64,000 bases of DNA from Chloroflexota bacterium. Its GTDB lineage: Bacteria; Chloroflexota; Anaerolineae; Aggregatilineales; J027. The notes under the pieces were generated by a model. It was given only the letters and a program-made list of their open reading frames with translations. It did no database searches and was not told where the DNA came from. The translations under genes were made by a program, and so were the position numbers. Below are positions 34,028-42,716 of the stretch, one piece after another (the stretch's first letter is position 1; the number at the start of each line of letters is the position of its first letter). Where the stretch lies: NCBI GenBank assembly GCA_024434115.1, contig QMIT01000005.1:62001-126000 (forward strand), written 5' to 3'.

Positions 34028-35346
34028 CGCCGTCGTTCCGCCAATGATTTTAGACTGTCTTCGGGCAGCACCTCCACTTGAAACGTTTTCGGGGCACTGA
34101 TGCGCTGGGTCACATAAATCCCGCGATGCCCCGATGCAAGATAGGCCACCACGCAGCCGAGTATCAGATAGAGGGGTGCGCCACCGAATAATTCAATCGC
34201 CATGAGGGTGCAGGCAATCGGCGTGTTGCTTGACCCGGCGAACACCGCCACAAACCCAATCGAGGCCATAAATATCGGGTCAACCCCCAACAATCGCCCC
34301 AACGTGTAACCAAGCGTCGAGCCAATCACAAACAGCGGCGTGACCTCCCCACCCAAAAATCCTGACCCCAATGTAATCGCGGTGAAAATCAGCTTCAGCA
34401 AAAACGCGAAGGTGACAACCCCCTCCCCGTTTAGGCTATTTTGAATCAGGGGCAGACTCAACCCCAGATAATCACGGGTGTCCAATAGCAGCGCCAAGCC
34501 GACGACCACCACCCCACCGAAAAAGGGTCGCAGAGGGGGATAGCTGACGTTGCGAAAATGCAGTGCTTTGACGGCGTGGGTCAATTCGACAAACAGCATA
34601 CTCGTCAGTCCAAACAGCACCCCCGCAATCAGCACTTTAATCAGCAGCAGAGGATCAATTTCGATATTGGGCAGATGGGGATAGTGCGAATGTTCAACGC
34701 CGAGCGCACGGGTGGTCAGATCACCCACCACTGCCGCCGCCAAACATGGGACAAGACCATCGTAGCGAATCCGGCCCATGCTCTGCACTTCCATGCCAAA
34801 CACAAATCCGGCGACGGGTGTGCCAAACACCGACCCAAAGCCGCCGCTAATCCCCGCCATAATCATCAGCCGTCGGTCATCCCCATTGATTTTCAAGAGC
34901 CGCCGCAGGCCGTCCGCCAAACTCGCTCCCATCTGAATCGCCGTACCTTCACGTCCCGCCGACCCGCCAAAGAGATGTGTCACCACCGTACCAATCAGCA
35001 CCATCGGGGCCATGCGGCGGGGAATGCGGGTGGCGTTGGTGTTGACCTCCTCAATCACCAGATTATTGCCCAGTGACGCCGTGCTGCCAAAACGGTGATA
35101 AATCCACCCCACCGCGAATCCGGCAACAGGCAATAAAAAGATGATGGATGAATGGGTGATTCGAAAATCGGTGGCCCATTTGAGGCTGATAAGGAACACT
35201 GCCGAGGCCATCCCCGCCAAAATGCCCACCACCCCACCCAGCAGCGACCATTTGCCGAATAGCTGCAAAAAATCCCGAAAATCTTGGAAGTGGAAATGAA
35301 ATAGTTCTTCAAAAAAGTTGAGCAGCCGTGTGCGGTAGGTTATCAT
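34024..35346 (-). CDS. ClC-type chloride channel/antiporter
   Basis: A 440-aa membrane protein with about ten or more hydrophobic segments and GAGGG before the ATG. ClC signatures: GGSAGREGTAIQMGASLAD (the GREGP-like loop with the gating Glu kept) and GSGFLGGEVTPLFVIGSTLG near the end. The tail is short and lacks CBS domains. The selectivity-filter Ser of the GSGIP loop is not obvious, so fluoride or another halide cannot be excluded. It likely exchanges anions for protons for pH or halide balance. It overlaps the PadR gene end by four bases in convergent orientation. Confidence 0.88.
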   Translation of the reverse strand: MITYRTRLLNFFEELFHFHFQDFRDFLQLFGKWSLLGGVVGILAGMASAVFLISLKWATDFRITHSSIIFLLPVAGFAVGWIYHRFGSTASLGNNLVIEEVNTNATRIPRRMAPMVLIGTVVTHLFGGSAGREGTAIQMGASLADGLRRLLKINGDDRRLMIMAGISGGFGSVFGTPVAGFVFGMEVQSMGRIRYDGLVPCLAAAVVGDLTTRALGVEHSHYPHLPNIEIDPLLLIKVLIAGVLFGLTSMLFVELTHAVKALHFRNVSYPPLRPFFGGVVVVGLALLLDTRDYLGLSLPLIQNSLNGEGVVTFAFLLKLIFTAITLGSGFLGGEVTPLFVIGSTLGYTLGRLLGVDPIFMASIGFVAVFAGSSNTPIACTLMAIELFGGAPLYLILGCVVAYLASGHRGIYVTQRISAPKTFQVEVLPEDSLKSLAERRR

Positions 35347-35359
35347 TAGCCCTCACCAA

Positions 35360-35390
35360 CTAGATTCAGCACGGCGGCTTTAGCCCCGTG
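35360..35390. repeat. hairpin repeat family 2 (copy 3 of 6)
   Basis: Consensus copy: CTAGATTCAGCACGGCGGC then TTTAGCCCCGTG. It lies 14 bases upstream of the chloride channel start, inside its leader. Confidence 0.8.
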
Positions 35391-35403
35391 TCATAAACAA
35401 AAA

Positions 35404-35430
35404 AGCCTCTACCAATGTTCGGTAGAAGCC
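35404..35430 (-). terminator. intrinsic terminator after DinB-like gene
   Basis: Imperfect stem AGCCTCTACC / GGTAGAAGCC with a 7-base loop. On the minus strand it is followed by a T run (complement of AAAAAA at 35398-35404). It lies 100 bases past the DinB gene. Confidence 0.6.
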
Positions 35431-35530
35431 ATTAATCTCATGACAAGATGTTACGCGAGCTTCATCGCGGGATTAGGTTCAATCCGTCGCCTAGTGTAGC
35501 CCATCCGCCAAAAGGTCGTCAAGATTCGGC

Positions 35531-36028
35531 TTAGAGCGAATCGAAGAACCAGCCCTGCATATTGCGGATGCTGATGAGTTCGCAGGTGTGATAGCTGTTG
35601 TGGGCGATCATGCTTTGGATAAGATGATGCCGTGTATGCCATTGACCGCTGTCATTGAGCGGTTCGTTCAATTCAGCATCACTCAAGCCTGCAACATAAG
35701 CCGCAAGTTTGGTGTTAGCCTCAACCACCTGTTTTTTAGCAGCCTGCCATTCGGCTTCGGACGACCCCGCGCTGGGCCAGCCATTTGCCGCTCCCAATGC
35801 CTCATTATCCACAGGTTGTTTTTTCAACTGCAACAACGCGGCCTCTTGCCAGAACCGCACATGATTGACCACGCCCCACACACTGTTAAATTTTTCAGCG
35901 GGCACGCTGGCGGCTTGTTTGGCGGTTAAGCCGTCCATCGCCGATACAAACGAGCTAAACCACCCATGTGCGCTGGTGGTGAACAGGCCCTCAAGTGCTT
36001 CCGCCAAGTGTTTTGCCTCAGACGACAT
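35531..36028 (-). CDS. DinB/YfiT-like metalloenzyme
   Basis: A 165-aa protein from MSSEAKHLAEALEG, with AGGAAAGGGA before the ATG at 36028. It has a four-helix bundle of the DinB superfamily. The metal triad is visible as H in VWGVVNHVRFW and two His in QSMIAHNSYHTCEL, with a preceding RHHL. Family members are thiol-dependent transferases or have unknown substrates. The final segment ISIRNMQGWFFDSL fits the usual end. No operon partner is present. Confidence 0.75.
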   Translation of the reverse strand: MSSEAKHLAEALEGLFTTSAHGWFSSFVSAMDGLTAKQAASVPAEKFNSVWGVVNHVRFWQEAALLQLKKQPVDNEALGAANGWPSAGSSEAEWQAAKKQVVEANTKLAAYVAGLSDAELNEPLNDSGQWHTRHHLIQSMIAHNSYHTCELISIRNMQGWFFDSL

Positions 36029-36189
36029 CTGCAATTCCCTTTCCTCAGTAGAAATATACGCATCTACCGATTAGGATATGGGTGAATGTTGCCACCAGTC
36101 TGTCAGCATTTATTAAATGGCATGAATATACGTGGGGATAAGTCCACTGCGCTCAATTTGGAGGGGCTTTCAATTGAATTCGATCTGGG

Positions 36190-36220
36190 CTAGATTCAGC
36201 ACGGCGGTTTTAACCCCGTG
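36190..36220. repeat. hairpin repeat family 2 (copy 4 of 6)
   Basis: CTAGATTCAGCACGGCGGT then TTTAACCCCGTG. It lies 24 bases before the WYL regulator start. Confidence 0.75.
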
Positions 36221-36244
36221 CCACCGTCAATTAGGAATAATCCT

Positions 36245-37261
36245 ATGAACCGTTTTGATCGGGCAATGGCGATTTTATTGCTATTGCGGAACAGCAAACT
36301 GCCCCTTTCGGCGGCGGAATTGGCGCGGCGCTTGGAGGTCTCCAAACGCACCATTTACCGCGATGTCGAGGCGCTGGCCGAAGTTGGTGTGCCCGTTTAT
36401 GCCGAACCGGGACGTGATGGCGGCTTTAAATTGATGGAGGGTTATTTCATCTCACCGATTGCTTTTTCGGTGGGTGAGGCGACCTCACTGCTTATTGGGC
36501 TGGCCCTCTTAGACCGTCTCCGTGCCAAGCCCTTTGCCAATGAATTAGAGATGGCCCGTCAGAAATTGTTAGCCGTCGTGCCGGATCATCTCCATGATAT
36601 TTTGCGACAGGCCGAGCAGTTGATTGGTTTTGAAGACCTACCCCATGATGTGTTTCACCCTGAACCCCCCGCCGCCGAAATCAGCCAATCCGAATTGAGC
36701 GAGGCGCAGGTAATTACGGTATTTTTGCAGGGGATTTTGGAGCGATGCGCGGTGGAAATTGCCTATTTTTCGCCCTACAGCAAGGCGCGGCGCAATCATG
36801 TGCTGTCTCCAAATGGCATCCTGTGGGATCGTAACCATTGGTATCTGGTCGGGCAGCGACAGAGTACATCGCCGTCACTGTGGCGAGCAGATCGGGTGAT
36901 GAGCATTACGCGCCATCCGCAGCCCATCCGGGATACCACCCCATTTTACATAGCGGATTGGTTGGGGCGTAAATGGCTGGATGAGGCGATTCGGAATTGG
37001 GCCGAAATGTCCCCCGTCGTCATCCGCATGACCCCCGCCCAAGCCGAACGATTGCAGCGCGATTGGTATTATGGTCATGCCCAATTTGAGGCCATTTCGC
37101 CGGACGCGGTTTTAATGCGCTTTGGCGAGGGCAATCAGGCATGGGTGTTTGAATTGGTACGCTGGTTGGGGCATGGGGTCGAACTCATCGAACCCCATGC
37201 GTGGCGCGAGGCGTTTATCACCGAAATGCAAGCGATTGTGCGGACATATCAGGCTGATTGA
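36245..37261 (+). CDS. HTH-WYL (YafY-like) transcriptional regulator
   Basis: A 338-aa regulator from MNRFDRAMAILLLLRNSKLP, with AGGA upstream; a GTG at 36218 lies in a repeat and is not used. The N-terminal winged helix reads SAAELARRLEVSKRTIYRDV and EALAEVGVPVYAEPGRDGGF. The WYL domain (about 160-240) has CAVEIAYFSPYSKA, GILWDRNHWYLVGQR and WRADRVMSI. A WCX extension follows, VVIRMTPAQAERL onward. WYL domains bind nucleotides or DNA and often act in stress or defence control. No defence genes are adjacent. Confidence 0.88.
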   Translation: MNRFDRAMAILLLLRNSKLPLSAAELARRLEVSKRTIYRDVEALAEVGVPVYAEPGRDGGFKLMEGYFISPIAFSVGEATSLLIGLALLDRLRAKPFANELEMARQKLLAVVPDHLHDILRQAEQLIGFEDLPHDVFHPEPPAAEISQSELSEAQVITVFLQGILERCAVEIAYFSPYSKARRNHVLSPNGILWDRNHWYLVGQRQSTSPSLWRADRVMSITRHPQPIRDTTPFYIADWLGRKWLDEAIRNWAEMSPVVIRMTPAQAERLQRDWYYGHAQFEAISPDAVLMRFGEGNQAWVFELVRWLGHGVELIEPHAWREAFITEMQAIVRTYQAD

Positions 37262-37267
37262 GGATAC

Positions 37268-37460
37268 CTAGATTCAGCACGGTGGCCTATGACGTTTAAC
37301 TATTCATTCGGGTAAACAACATCCCCACCCCCGACCCCTCCCCAAAGCGTTAGGGAGAGGAGAAAAGCCTTGTATTGAAGCCCTTCCCTGTTGCAACGGG
37401 GAAGGGTTTGGGATGGGGACGAATTACCGATTTTAATGGTTAAGGAGCTTTAGCCCCGTG
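37268..37460. repeat. hairpin repeat family 2 (copy 5 of 6), split by a MITE
   Basis: The left half CTAGATTCAGCACGGTGGC (37268-37286) and right half GCTTTAGCCCCGTG (37447-37460) rejoin to a normal copy when the 160 bp between them is removed. The right half also encodes the last codons of the MFS gene. Confidence 0.82.
37287..37446 (+). repeat. MITE family 1, complete (copy 5 of 6), inserted in family 2 repeat
   Basis: The left end is CTATGACGTTTAACTATTCA and TTCGGGTAA; the right end is TTACCGATTTTAATGGTTAA. The ends form an imperfect 20-bp inverted repeat. Inside are two hairpins, CCCCTCCCC-AAAGCGTT-AGGGAGAGG and CCCTTCCC-N12-GGGAAGGG. No coding capacity. A possible target duplication is only 2-3 bases (GC). 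Confidence 0.85.
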
Positions 37461-38667
37461 TCTCATGCCTCACCGGATTGTGCCATGCCAGTAACCCCAC
37501 CGCGATCATCGCCAATGCTGCCCCGGCGATAAAGGGCGCACGTGGGCCAAATCCATCCCATCCGCCGATGCCTTGCCACAAAATCCCTGCGAGTAGGCTT
37601 GCGGGAAAGGCCATCAAGCCAATCGTCGCGTTGTAGATGCCATAGGCCGTGCCGTGTTGGATTTTCGGCACCAAATCCGCCACCAATGCCTTCGCTGTGC
37701 CCTCCACTGAAGCATAATACAGGCCATAAAAGGCATAGACCAACCACACCTGCCAGCCCGTCGTGGTCAGGGCGAACGCAAAATAAATCAGGCTGTAGAT
37801 GGCCCAACCACCGAGAATCAATTTGCGCCGTCCAACCCTATCCGACAGTGCCCCCAATGGCCCGGAAAATAGGGTATAGACCAGATTAAATGTCATCAAC
37901 ATCCCCAAAATCTCAGCGACATGCAGGCCGCGCCGTTGGGCCAACAGCACCAAAAAGCCATCCGACGAATTGCCAAGCGTGAAGATAGCAACGACCACCA
38001 AAAAGAATTTAAAGTCAAGGCTGAGGGGCATTTTTTCGATGGCGGCCTGACCCGCTTTGGGCTTGGATGCAACCTCCCGCGCCCCAATTGCCAAGACCAA
38101 GACGGCCAACAAACCGGGGATGATGCCTATCAAAACCAATGTGCGGAAGGTATCCCTGCTTAAATCCAGCGCATCCGATTGGCTGGCAAGCACGACCCCC
38201 AGCGCGATACTGAGGCCCACCAATGCCCCCGCCGTGTCGCCTGCCCGATGCAGCCCAAACGCCAAACCGCGATGCTGTTCATCAATGCTGCCTGCAATGA
38301 GGGCGTCACGTGGGGCGGTGCGAATCCCCTTGCCGACCCGATCAGCAAAGCGTACCGCCAGAACACCGCCCCACCCTGTCACGACATAGAGGAACGGTTT
38401 GGCAATGGCGGAGAGGCCATATCCGGCAACGGCTAACCATTTGCGCCCCTGAATCTTATCCGACCACCACCCCGACACCGCTTTTAATATACTGGAGGTC
38501 GTCTCGGCAATCCCCTCTATCAAACCAATGACGGTGGTGGACACCCCCAATACATTGGACAGGAACAGGGGCACGAGATTGAGAATCATCTCGCTAGACA
38601 CATCGGTCAGAAAACTGGTCAGCGTCGTAACCCACACATTACGCGGCAGTTGTCGCCATTGATTCAT
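37450..38667 (-). CDS. MFS transporter
   Basis: A 405-aa carrier from MNQWRQLPRNVWVTTLTSFL, with AGAGGG before the ATG at 38667. Twelve hydrophobic segments are expected. Visible signatures include GLIEGIAETTSSILKAVSGW, the loop 2-3 motif SDKIQGRKWLAVAGYG, VGKGIRTAPRDALIAGSIDE, and GALSDRVGRRKLILGGW in the second half. The RTAPRDALI region matches a group of 'MFS permease' proteins near YfkF-type antibiotic exporters. The substrate is unknown. Its last four residues and stop come from a family 2 repeat. Confidence 0.88.
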   Translation of the reverse strand: MNQWRQLPRNVWVTTLTSFLTDVSSEMILNLVPLFLSNVLGVSTTVIGLIEGIAETTSSILKAVSGWWSDKIQGRKWLAVAGYGLSAIAKPFLYVVTGWGGVLAVRFADRVGKGIRTAPRDALIAGSIDEQHRGLAFGLHRAGDTAGALVGLSIALGVVLASQSDALDLSRDTFRTLVLIGIIPGLLAVLVLAIGAREVASKPKAGQAAIEKMPLSLDFKFFLVVVAIFTLGNSSDGFLVLLAQRRGLHVAEILGMLMTFNLVYTLFSGPLGALSDRVGRRKLILGGWAIYSLIYFAFALTTTGWQVWLVYAFYGLYYASVEGTAKALVADLVPKIQHGTAYGIYNATIGLMAFPASLLAGILWQGIGGWDGFGPRAPFIAGAALAMIAVGLLAWHNPVRHETRG

Positions 38668-38699
38668 GCGGCTGGCCCTCTTTCGCAAAGAACATAAAA

Positions 38700-38730
38700 G
38701 GCTTCTGCCCATCCGAAAATGAGAGAAGCC
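38700..38730 (-). terminator. intrinsic terminator after TPR gene
   Basis: GGCTTCT (38700-38706) / AGAAGCC (38724-38730), followed on the minus strand by TTTT. It lies about 70 bases past the TPR gene stop and upstream of the MFS gene. Confidence 0.7.
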
Positions 38731-38798
38731 GTACAGCGCTGTTTGAAAGTAAACGTGGTTAGACTATAACGCGGCGAGTGGACACCAGCAAAAGTCGT

Positions 38799-40268
38799 TT
38801 ATTGCAGCAACGTCTCCAAAATCCAGCCCTCACCGCCATCACATTGCAGATAGACGTAGGTCAGGCCATCATCAGGATTTTGGGCGGTGCGAGCCACTGT
38901 GGATTCCGTGCCGGGGGAACACACCACCATGCTGGACGGGTTGCCCGGCACATTTTCAAGCATCAGCGGACGTATCCCAAGCGTGTAGATTGTACCAGCC
39001 GGATACAGCGGGCTGCCCACGTCTACCATCTCGGGCCCGGCGGTTTCGATACAGCGTTGGGCATAGGTGGCCTCGAAATCTTTAAATTCCTGTACCGCCC
39101 GTACACGCTCCGACCCATAAATAAACAGTACATCGTCTAGATAGGCGGCGGACTGTTCGCAGTCCCGATACTGCTGCGAGAAAGTATGCAGTCCTGCCAA
39201 ATTCAGCAAGGCGGGTGGAAAATCCGGGCTGATTTCCAGCGCGTGGTGGTGGTCAGTCAGGGCCAACGTAAAATCAATATCGAGCGTCACCACGATGAAC
39301 CCCTGCCGCACCCAATAGAGGGTACTGAATGGAGCTAATTCGACTGCCCGTGCCATTGCCGCCAGCCCACGTTCATTGCTGCCGCGTTCCAGTGGCCGCC
39401 CAAAAATCATCACAGTGATGGCATAGGCCATGCGATAGTGCATCGCCGCGTCATTGGGATAAAGCAGCGTGCCCCGCTCATATTCATCAATCGCCGCCGG
39501 AAAATCACCGTGCATATCCAATAGGAAACCCTGTGCATAAATCCCCCAGCGACTGTCAGGGGCAAGCTCGACCACGCGGTTGAGATCGTCCGACACTTCG
39601 GGGGTCAAGGTGCGATCCGATGAAATGGCACGGGCGATCTTGAGATAGGCAAAGGCCCGATAATAATACCCACGCGGGTCATCGGGATATAGGTCAATCG
39701 CTACCGAATATTGACTGATAGCACTTTCATAATCCCCATTGATGCCATAAAAATCCCCATAGGCTAGAATGACATCTAGATTGTTGGGGTCAAGGCCAAC
39801 CGCTTGGTCAAGATCATTGATCGCCGAAAGATAGTCGTCGCCATACCCCGTATAACCAAGATAGAGATTGACGAACGGCCCCCCTAACGTATCCACCGCA
39901 TTCGGCCCAGCATACACCCGTCCGCGCAGCGCCAAGACCGTTGCGTTTTGGGGGTCAAGCTGATAAGCGGCATCTAGATCGGCTAGGGCCAGATCGTAGG
40001 CATCCGTTTCCATATACAAACGTGCCCGTCCGACATAGGCCTCCACCAAACTAGCATCCAGTTCAATGGCCGCACTAAAATCCGCTAACGCACATGGGGT
40101 GTTCAGCAGATCATGGGCATAATGCTGACCGCTTGCCAAATAATCTTGGGCGCTTTCTCCATTCAGTGAGACGGCACAGGCGCTGTCTTGGGCCTGCAAA
40201 GTTGATGGCGAGGCTACAAACAGCAGCGCCATCCCGATAGTGATCACCATCATTTTGCGCAACAACAT
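38799..40268 (-). CDS. secreted TPR-repeat protein
   Basis: A 489-aa exported protein. The signal peptide MLLRKMMVITIGMALLFVAS is followed by six to eight tetratricopeptide units: DFSAAIELDASLVEAYVGRA, LADLDAAYQLDPQNATVLAL, AINDLDQAVGLDPNNLDVIL and AISQYSVAIDLYPDDPRGYY. A C-terminal domain (about 410-489) with two Cys, ending CDGGEGWILETLLQ, looks like a bacterial SH3 domain. It is likely a surface scaffold. The 335-bp gap upstream holds a terminator hairpin and no gene. Confidence 0.82.
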   Translation of the reverse strand: MLLRKMMVITIGMALLFVASPSTLQAQDSACAVSLNGESAQDYLASGQHYAHDLLNTPCALADFSAAIELDASLVEAYVGRARLYMETDAYDLALADLDAAYQLDPQNATVLALRGRVYAGPNAVDTLGGPFVNLYLGYTGYGDDYLSAINDLDQAVGLDPNNLDVILAYGDFYGINGDYESAISQYSVAIDLYPDDPRGYYYRAFAYLKIARAISSDRTLTPEVSDDLNRVVELAPDSRWGIYAQGFLLDMHGDFPAAIDEYERGTLLYPNDAAMHYRMAYAITVMIFGRPLERGSNERGLAAMARAVELAPFSTLYWVRQGFIVVTLDIDFTLALTDHHHALEISPDFPPALLNLAGLHTFSQQYRDCEQSAAYLDDVLFIYGSERVRAVQEFKDFEATYAQRCIETAGPEMVDVGSPLYPAGTIYTLGIRPLMLENVPGNPSSMVVCSPGTESTVARTAQNPDDGLTYVYLQCDGGEGWILETLLQ

Positions 40269-40550
40269 TGGAAACGATCCCCCATATTCGGACTCACAAG
40301 TTGGGTTTGGTGGTAGTACGCGGGATGGGGGGCGGGGGTTGCGATTTCTAATCTTGAGGAACTACCCGTAACTTTTTGGTCACAGGCGCGGTATGTTGGA
40401 TACAAGAAACTAGCTAAACCTCATGCAGGCTCTTTATTCTCCCTAGTTTGGAGTTTGCATCTTGTGATACGGAATTTGGGTGAGGTGTAGATTCAAAACC
40501 TATGAATTACCCAAATTCGGTATTAGTTCCTCCTCCCTTCCATAACAGGA

Positions 40551-40572
40551 AGGACGGCCACGAAGCCGTCCT
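40551..40572. terminator. strong intrinsic terminator
   Basis: Perfect 8-bp stem AGGACGGC / GCCGTCCT, loop CACGAA, then TTTTTGTTT on the plus strand. It lies 32 bases past the minus-strand anti-sigma gene, which it may also end. The gap 40269-40550 otherwise shows nothing. Confidence 0.75.
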
Positions 40573-40603
40573 TTTTGTTTCCCATGATAATGCAGGGCAA
40601 CCA

Positions 40604-41929
40604 TCAATCGTTTTTGTTGTTACCCTGCCCGTTGTTACCTTGATTGCCTTGACCGTTATTTCCATTATTCCCATTGTTGCCTTGATTCCCCTGCCCGTTA
40701 TTCCCGTTGTTGCCATTGTTTCCGTTACCATTATTGCCCTGACCATTGTTGCCATTATTTGAAGGTCGCGGGGTGGGACGGTTGCTTTGGCCGGGGGCAT
40801 TGCCACTGTTGCCGGGATGGATGGGGGTCGAGTCGTTTTCACGGATGCTGTGGCCTTTGCCGTTACCCAGATTGACGCCATTATTTAATGGGCTGGCATC
40901 GGCAGGTATCAAATCACGCCAACTGGCTCCGGCAGCGCGTTGAGCAATGAGCGTCGCCACATCCCCCGCCCCCGCTTGGGCCAAGAGGTAAATCCGGGCT
41001 ATTTCGCCGTTGCCGAGTTGAGCCGCGCTGAGGGCCTCTAATTCCGTATACGCGACACCGAGGGCGTCACCGAGTACCAACAGCACCGGGTCGCATTTCG
41101 GGGTCTCAATCGGGCATTGCGGTGTGTTGGCCTGTTCATCGGGGGTCGCAAAACGGGCTGCTTCCACCAAAATCTGACCGTCATCCAATAACAAACCGCT
41201 AACCGTGACGACATCCCCGCTGGCAAAACCGAAATCACCTGCGTTCTCTTCCACGATAGGTACACCCGCAACTGTCACCTGTTCATCTTGTGCGACTCGC
41301 CCGGTGATGTCCATATAGACAGCGAGTTCAGTTGCATCACCCACTACGACAGGTGTCTCACTCGCTTGGGGCGGCACTGTCACCGTGTCCGGTACTGTGG
41401 GAGGCGGTGTCTCACTTGGACGAGTGGTAGCGGATGCTGTAACCGATGGAGACACAGCAACAGTCACCGTTAGGATGTCCGTCGCGGTCTGGGTTGGCGC
41501 AAGCGCAATGACGGTTGGGGAAGTCATGGGAGCATCAGTAGCAGCGTCGGTAGCCGTCGAAACAAGGGCTTCCCCGTGTGTCTTGCCGTCATTTTTATCA
41601 CCCGCGCCCAAGAGTACATACCCACCGAGAATGAGGACAAGCCCTGCTGCCATCAACCCAAAGCGCGTAATCGTGCGGTTCGGAAAACGCAAAACTTTCG
41701 ACTGGGGGGCAAGGCCGTTTAGGACTTTGGTCTGCATCCGCGCAATTTGGTCAGGGGTAGGCAGCGATGAGGCCGGGGCAGCCGCCGACAATTCCACCGC
41801 CGCCCGCAAGAGTGGTTCAAGAGCGGCCCGATTGTGCGGATAAGCGGCGAGGCATTCTTCAAGAGTTGCCCCTTTTGCAAGTCGCCGTAGACACGCCTCC
41901 AACTGTATTTCCAAATTTACTGGGTTCAT
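40604..41929 (-). CDS. putative anti-sigma/DUF5667-like membrane protein with Asn-Gly tail
   Basis: A 441-aa protein coupled by ATGA to the sigma gene upstream. The N-terminal 60 residues (LEACLRRLAKGATLEECLAA) match the helical start found in Chloroflexota anti-sigma-associated proteins. One membrane segment (FGLMAAGLVLILGGYVLLGA) separates it from an outside part. That part has a Ser/Thr/Pro-rich stalk, a beta domain (MDITGRVAQDEQVTVAGVPI onward, like DUF5666) and a basic stretch. A tail of about 70 residues is made almost wholly of Asn, Gly and Gln in NGNNGQG-like units. It probably holds the sigma factor at the membrane. Confidence 0.72.
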   Translation of the reverse strand: MNPVNLEIQLEACLRRLAKGATLEECLAAYPHNRAALEPLLRAAVELSAAAPASSLPTPDQIARMQTKVLNGLAPQSKVLRFPNRTITRFGLMAAGLVLILGGYVLLGAGDKNDGKTHGEALVSTATDAATDAPMTSPTVIALAPTQTATDILTVTVAVSPSVTASATTRPSETPPPTVPDTVTVPPQASETPVVVGDATELAVYMDITGRVAQDEQVTVAGVPIVEENAGDFGFASGDVVTVSGLLLDDGQILVEAARFATPDEQANTPQCPIETPKCDPVLLVLGDALGVAYTELEALSAAQLGNGEIARIYLLAQAGAGDVATLIAQRAAGASWRDLIPADASPLNNGVNLGNGKGHSIRENDSTPIHPGNSGNAPGQSNRPTPRPSNNGNNGQGNNGNGNNGNNGNNGQGNQGNNGNNGNNGQGNQGNNGQGNNKND

Positions 41930-42495
41930 TCTGATTCATCCGAATCCCTGTTTAAAAATCGGGCGAGTCGCCTCAGCGCCCGAAACTGTAGGGCCTTGAT
42001 TGCACCCTCTTGCTTGCCCATCAATGTGGCTGTCTCATCCAGATTGTGTCCCTGTATAAACCGCAGCATCAAGACCTGCTGCTGTTCCTCGGTCAAGTGC
42101 TCCAACGCCTGTAAAATGGTACTTTTTTCAATGTCTGCCATCACCGCTTCTTCCGTTGAATCGCCTGCCGCGTGCAGGGTCAACTGGTCAAATGAGGTGG
42201 TGGGACCGCGTCGTTTTTCGCGTCGGTAGTGGTCAATAATCAGACCACGCGCAATGTGATAGAGCCACCCCAAAAACGGGACACCCCGTTCCTCATATTT
42301 AGGCAGCGTTTCAATTGCTCGAATAAACACTTCACTGGTCAGGTCTTCAGCCAGCGCAGTATTCGACACCCGCAGATAGACATAACGATAGACCTGACCG
42401 ACATGGCGCTGGTAGAGCGTCGAAATTGCCTGCTGATCACCTTGTTGAGCAGCCCGAACTAGTTCTGCATCCTCAGGGAGATGGGGAGTCGCCAC
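41926..42495 (-). CDS. ECF sigma factor
   Basis: A 189-aa RNA polymerase sigma factor of the extracytoplasmic-function type. Region 2 spans about 10-85 (LYQRHVGQVYRYVYLRVSN, AEDLTSEVFIRAIETLPKY, GWLYHIARGLIIDHYRREKR). Region 4 spans about 130-182 (LTEEQQQVLMLRFIQGHNLD, ETATLMGKQEGAIKALQFRA). It lies first in a two-gene unit with the membrane protein whose start overlaps its stop. Such pairs respond to cell-envelope conditions. Its target promoters cannot be told from this window. Confidence 0.92.
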   Translation of the reverse strand: MATPHLPEDAELVRAAQQGDQQAISTLYQRHVGQVYRYVYLRVSNTALAEDLTSEVFIRAIETLPKYEERGVPFLGWLYHIARGLIIDHYRREKRRGPTTSFDQLTLHAAGDSTEEAVMADIEKSTILQALEHLTEEQQQVLMLRFIQGHNLDETATLMGKQEGAIKALQFRALRRLARFLNRDSDESE

Positions 42496-42670
42496 GCTGT
42501 CCTTAATCCTGTTACCGTCTGGCTCGAAAAAAAGTTGCCGTCCACAATGTCAGGGTATTGTAATAATAGTTAGCGGGGATGTTTTGTATAGAATTGTTCA
42601 CAAAAGAATGCCATTGGGAACAATCGTCTGACGGCTGGCGTCTTGGGGCATGGAAAGTCCCCCACTTGTT

Positions 42671-42694
42671 AGAGGTGGGTGCAAGCTCACCTCT
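42671..42694. other. hairpin upstream of lipoprotein gene
   Basis: AGAGGTG / CACCTCT 7-bp stem with loop GGTGCAAGCT, 22 bases before the lipoprotein start. It could be a leader element. Confidence 0.4.
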
Positions 42695-42716
42695 ATACCC
42701 ATTCGAGGTATTCTAT

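Noticed and set aside
40502..40762. Val/Ile-rich plus-strand reading frame in the anti-sigma tail
   Set aside because: It is the antisense shadow of the Asn-Gly repeat coding region.
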